DNA of 9,493 bases, taken from the NCBI GenBank assembly GCA_030066245.1, contig JASJBY010000194.1:1-9493 (forward strand), read 5' to 3'. Each line of letters opens with the position of its first letter. Positions within the stretch are counted from its first letter, which is position 1. The stretch is from Gammaproteobacteria bacterium. Its GTDB lineage: Bacteria > Pseudomonadota > Gammaproteobacteria > JAABTG01. The notes under the pieces were generated by a model. The model did not search any database and was not told the origin of the DNA. It worked only from the letters and a program-made list of their open reading frames with translations. Made by a program: the position numbers and the translations under genes. Shown here piece after piece: positions 7,689-9,493 of this stretch.

Positions 7689-8237
7689 CTACCAAACGTC
7701 AATGCTGAATTCAAGTCCCTCCGTAGATGCCTTTTCTCCTATGCGCAACTCGACGTACGTGGGACCCGTGCGTCGAAAGAAGTTCTTGGTTTTCTTGCGC
7801 TGAAAGTCGCGGCCTTCAATTTCCGTGCCGGTGAGGTAAACTTGAAGAGCATGATCACCCCTTGCAACCTCACCGACGTAAAGCCGGTGGACCCCTCCCT
7901 GCCGAAGTGCGTTGATTTCTCCGCCCGTATAGAGGTGATGGATGAGCATTTCACCGTCCATCACGATCTTGACATGACTCGGCGAAAAGGGGCTGTCTCT
8001 TGTCACCGTAACAAACACCAGTAGCTTTTGGTCAGGCGCGTATAGGAGTTCCTCCTCGAGTAACGAAAGGTCTCGGTTGATATCCAGAAACTCCTTCTTC
8101 AGCGTCTGGATTTCCCGGTCGAGTCTGAAGTAACCATGATAGGAGTTAGGTTGTTCTGCAGTTGCAGGGCTCAGCTCAGGGACAATAAGCATGACGCACC
8201 ACGCGGAAACCGATAGCGCCAACCTGGCTATTGCCAT
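7689..8237 (-). CDS. Exported coiled-coil/beta-domain protein of the TPR-ExbBD cluster
   Basis: From the ATG at 8237 this is 182 residues. An in-frame ATG at 8315 would add 26 residues; it also has an AGG upstream. The shorter form is preferred because it begins directly with a signal peptide (MAIARLALSVSAWCVMLIV, cleavage probably near PATA) and has GGA eight bases before the start. The mature protein opens with a heptad-like helix (LDREIQTLKKEFLDINRDLS, continuing LLEEELLYAP), then a strand-rich region with LLVFVTVTR, VKIVMDGEMLIHHLYTG, GGVHRLYVGEVARGDHALQV and a final TYVELRIGEK segment. Relatives that I recall beside the same TPR and ExbB genes are sometimes labelled AraC-family regulators. 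No helix-turn-helix is visible here and the signal peptide argues against a DNA-binding role. It is probably a periplasmic or outer-membrane-associated part of the complex; its biochemical role is unknown. It is the first gene of the cluster in this window. Confidence 0.87.
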   Translation of the reverse strand: MAIARLALSVSAWCVMLIVPELSPATAEQPNSYHGYFRLDREIQTLKKEFLDINRDLSLLEEELLYAPDQKLLVFVTVTRDSPFSPSHVKIVMDGEMLIHHLYTGGEINALRQGGVHRLYVGEVARGDHALQVYLTGTEIEGRDFQRKKTKNFFRRTGPTYVELRIGEKASTEGLEFSIDVW

Positions 8238-8315
8238 GCGTCTTATCCGGGCGCGGAACGACGACCCAAGCCACCCGAAATTCGCCTTGTCCTCTGCTTG
8301 CGCTGCACAATACAT

Positions 8316-9059
8316 TGGAATAACCTGCGGCCGGCTGGCGAATTTGCGACGGTCGGTCGTGTCGCGCTAGCCTTCAGCGCGTGAACCGTCAACCTGCAAC
8401 GACGACGTTGTCGAGCAACTGCTATTCACAGTTCCCGTGGCACGCTCTAGAGAGGGGTTCGAGTACAGGAAAATCCAACTACTCTAGGGCCGTTACAGCT
8501 TGGCCGAACCGAACCAGGTGGTCAAGCCCAAGCGCCGAGCGGCGAGGGTTCGGGCCGACGCGAGACCTTACGCCTGGACCCATCGGGGTGCCGTCACTAC
8601 GGGTTTCTTCCGTGCCGCCCACACCGCTCGACAAGGCTATTCTTGTGAAGACCGTTTAGGATGTGCGGCAAATCTCTCATATAATCAGATACTTGTGAAA
8701 ATACAGCCTCAGCTCACGCCCAAAAATCGTACCTTGACGTCCGGACAGGCCGCTCACGCTCCCTTAGTCACGATTACCGTGATGTCGTCTACCGGCCTGG
8801 CACCTCCCCTGAGCTGATTCTACAGACATTCGGGACAAATCCCTTCGAATACTCGACACTGAAGCCGGATCTTCGGGGCTCGCCGTGCCACCGTCAAGGT
8901 ACCATAAGCGGAACATGGATATGGCCCCGGCAAGCCGGTGACTCGGACGCCCACAACCAACGTTGGGCATGCGCCTGGCCACGCGAGTCGGGAAAGAGGG
9001 TGCGTGTCAGACGTCCGCCGCGTAGGGATTCCGCTGCGGCCAGGGCGCCCGAACGAGTG
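8316..9059. other. Region without a convincing gene between the cluster and the transposase remnant
   Basis: Short open frames occur on both strands, but none has a recognisable domain or signal, a persuasive ribosome site, or a sequence that looks like real protein (they are rich in Arg, Ser and Pro, as expected from out-of-frame GC-rich DNA). I see no tRNA, no terminator with a T run and no CRISPR-like array. The part nearest 8316 probably holds the cluster's control region. The part nearest 9059 may be decayed insertion-sequence DNA continuing from the transposase, but I could not find its terminal inverted repeat. Confidence 0.6.
8364..8392 (-). promoter_or_regulatory. Possible promoter for the cluster
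   Basis: On the minus strand, TTGACG (8387-8392) matches five of six bases of a sigma-70 -35 box. Seventeen bases on, TAGCGC (8364-8369) is a poor -10 box. It lies about 50 bases before the 8315 ATG and 130 before the 8237 ATG. The spacer contains a 6-bp inverted repeat (CGCGCT/AGCGCG, 8363-8381), and a near-palindrome CAACGACGACGTTG (8397-8410) lies just upstream. The weak -10 box would need an activator or another sigma factor, so this is only a candidate. Confidence 0.22.
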
Positions 9060-9493
9060 TCCGGTGCTGGCCAGCATGCGCTACATGACCTCGCCCGGTT
9101 CGCGATCAGTCGGGCGGCCCGCGCCCGAGTCTTCGCGTGTGAGCTTTTCGGGGACGCCCTTTCCCTGACCGTAGAACATCTCATTGGGCCTTTGTCCGTG
9201 GAAGGCCCAGTGAGGGAGCTCGGTATTGTGCGCCTCGACGTAGAATGCGACGAGCCCTCGGAGGGTCTCGACGCTGTCCAGTTGAGGTACAGCCACTGGT
9301 GCTTGAGTGTACGCCACCAGGCCTCGATCAGGGAGTTCGAGAAGCTGACATCCCGCAACGCCGGCACACGACGCAACAACCCGGAGACGATGATTTTGTC
9401 CATGCCGGCGTTGACATTCTCGACACCGGCGTCAGCGACCAGCGTCGGCGCATCTTCGGCACTGACCGCTCCGCGGGCGGCGGCGCGGAGGAT
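9060..9493 (-). pseudogene. IS3/rve-type DDE transposase, C-terminal part, broken by two frameshifts
   Basis: The frame entering at the right edge reads TLVADAGVENVNAGMDKII and then FSNSLIEAWWRTLKHQWLY. These carry the second Asp (DAGVEN, usually DNGxEN) and the final Glu (NSLIEAWWRTLKHQ) of the DDE integrase fold used by IS3-family transposases. At about 9276-9286 the homologous reading moves to another frame (LDSVETLRGLVAFYVEAHNT, then PHWAFHGQRPNEMFYGQG). At about 9128-9148 it returns to the first frame (KTRARAARLIANRARSCSAC). Two opposite shifts leave no intact protein, so the copy is inactive unless they are sequencing errors. The N-terminal half and any orfA lie beyond the edge. The family call rests on motifs; the exact IS name was not determined. 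Confidence 0.8.

Noticed and set aside
8445..8480. GGTTCGAGT resembling a tRNA T-loop
   Set aside because: The flanking bases do not form the five-base T stem and no acceptor or anticodon arms are present.
8656..8685. Perfect TATAAT at 8680-8685 on the plus strand
   Set aside because: The best -35 box at normal spacing matches only about three of six bases, and it points away from the cluster with no supported gene downstream.
8500..8817. Plus-strand frame of 105 codons between the cluster and the transposase remnant
   Set aside because: No recognisable domain, no convincing ribosome site and an Arg/Ala/Thr-rich composition typical of chance frames in GC-rich DNA; an overlapping frame at 8381-8659 is just as open.

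Overview
The window looks like bacterial chromosome from a proteobacterium, most likely a gammaproteobacterium of moderate to fairly high GC. This is inferred from protein family resemblance only; there is no rRNA or housekeeping marker to fix the lineage. Almost all of it is one leftward (minus-strand) gene cluster, running from about 8315 down past position 1, where it leaves the window.

Read in transcription order, the cluster encodes: (1) an exported protein with a short coiled coil and a beta-rich C-terminal part (7689-8237, possibly from 8315); (2) a 693-residue exported TPR protein with a proline-rich linker, a tandem octapeptide repeat and a C-terminal coiled coil (5602-7683); (3) a TPR/solenoid lipoprotein of about 1055 residues (2457-5624); (4) a small exported protein with no recognised family (2195-2470); (5) a MotA/TolQ/ExbB proton-channel subunit (1440-2093); (6, 7) two different ExbD/TolR subunits (931-1443 and 422-934); (8) the N-terminal 138 codons of a single-pass membrane protein with a proline-rich periplasmic part, like TonB or AgmX/PglI energy transducers (1-415). 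Most junctions overlap or are only a few bases apart. The exception is a 101-base gap before the proton-channel gene, which separates an 'outer' half from a 'motor' half.

Together the genes read as a proton-motive-force-powered machine spanning the envelope: an inner-membrane ExbB/ExbD/ExbD motor, a transducer crossing the periplasm, and large TPR scaffolds, one of them anchored by lipid. The nearest characterised relatives by architecture are the Agl/Glt gliding and focal-adhesion machinery of Myxococcus and the Tol-Pal and Ton systems. The gammaproteobacterial version is, to my knowledge, conserved but without an assigned function, and it is the most interesting content here. The first ExbD paralogue has Ser where the proton-carrying Asp of the family is expected, while the second keeps it.

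Upstream of the cluster, 8316-9059 holds no convincing gene. It may carry the cluster's promoter, next to two small inverted repeats. At 9060-9493 is the 3' part of a transposase of the IS3/rve DDE type, broken by two opposite frameshifts and cut by the window edge.
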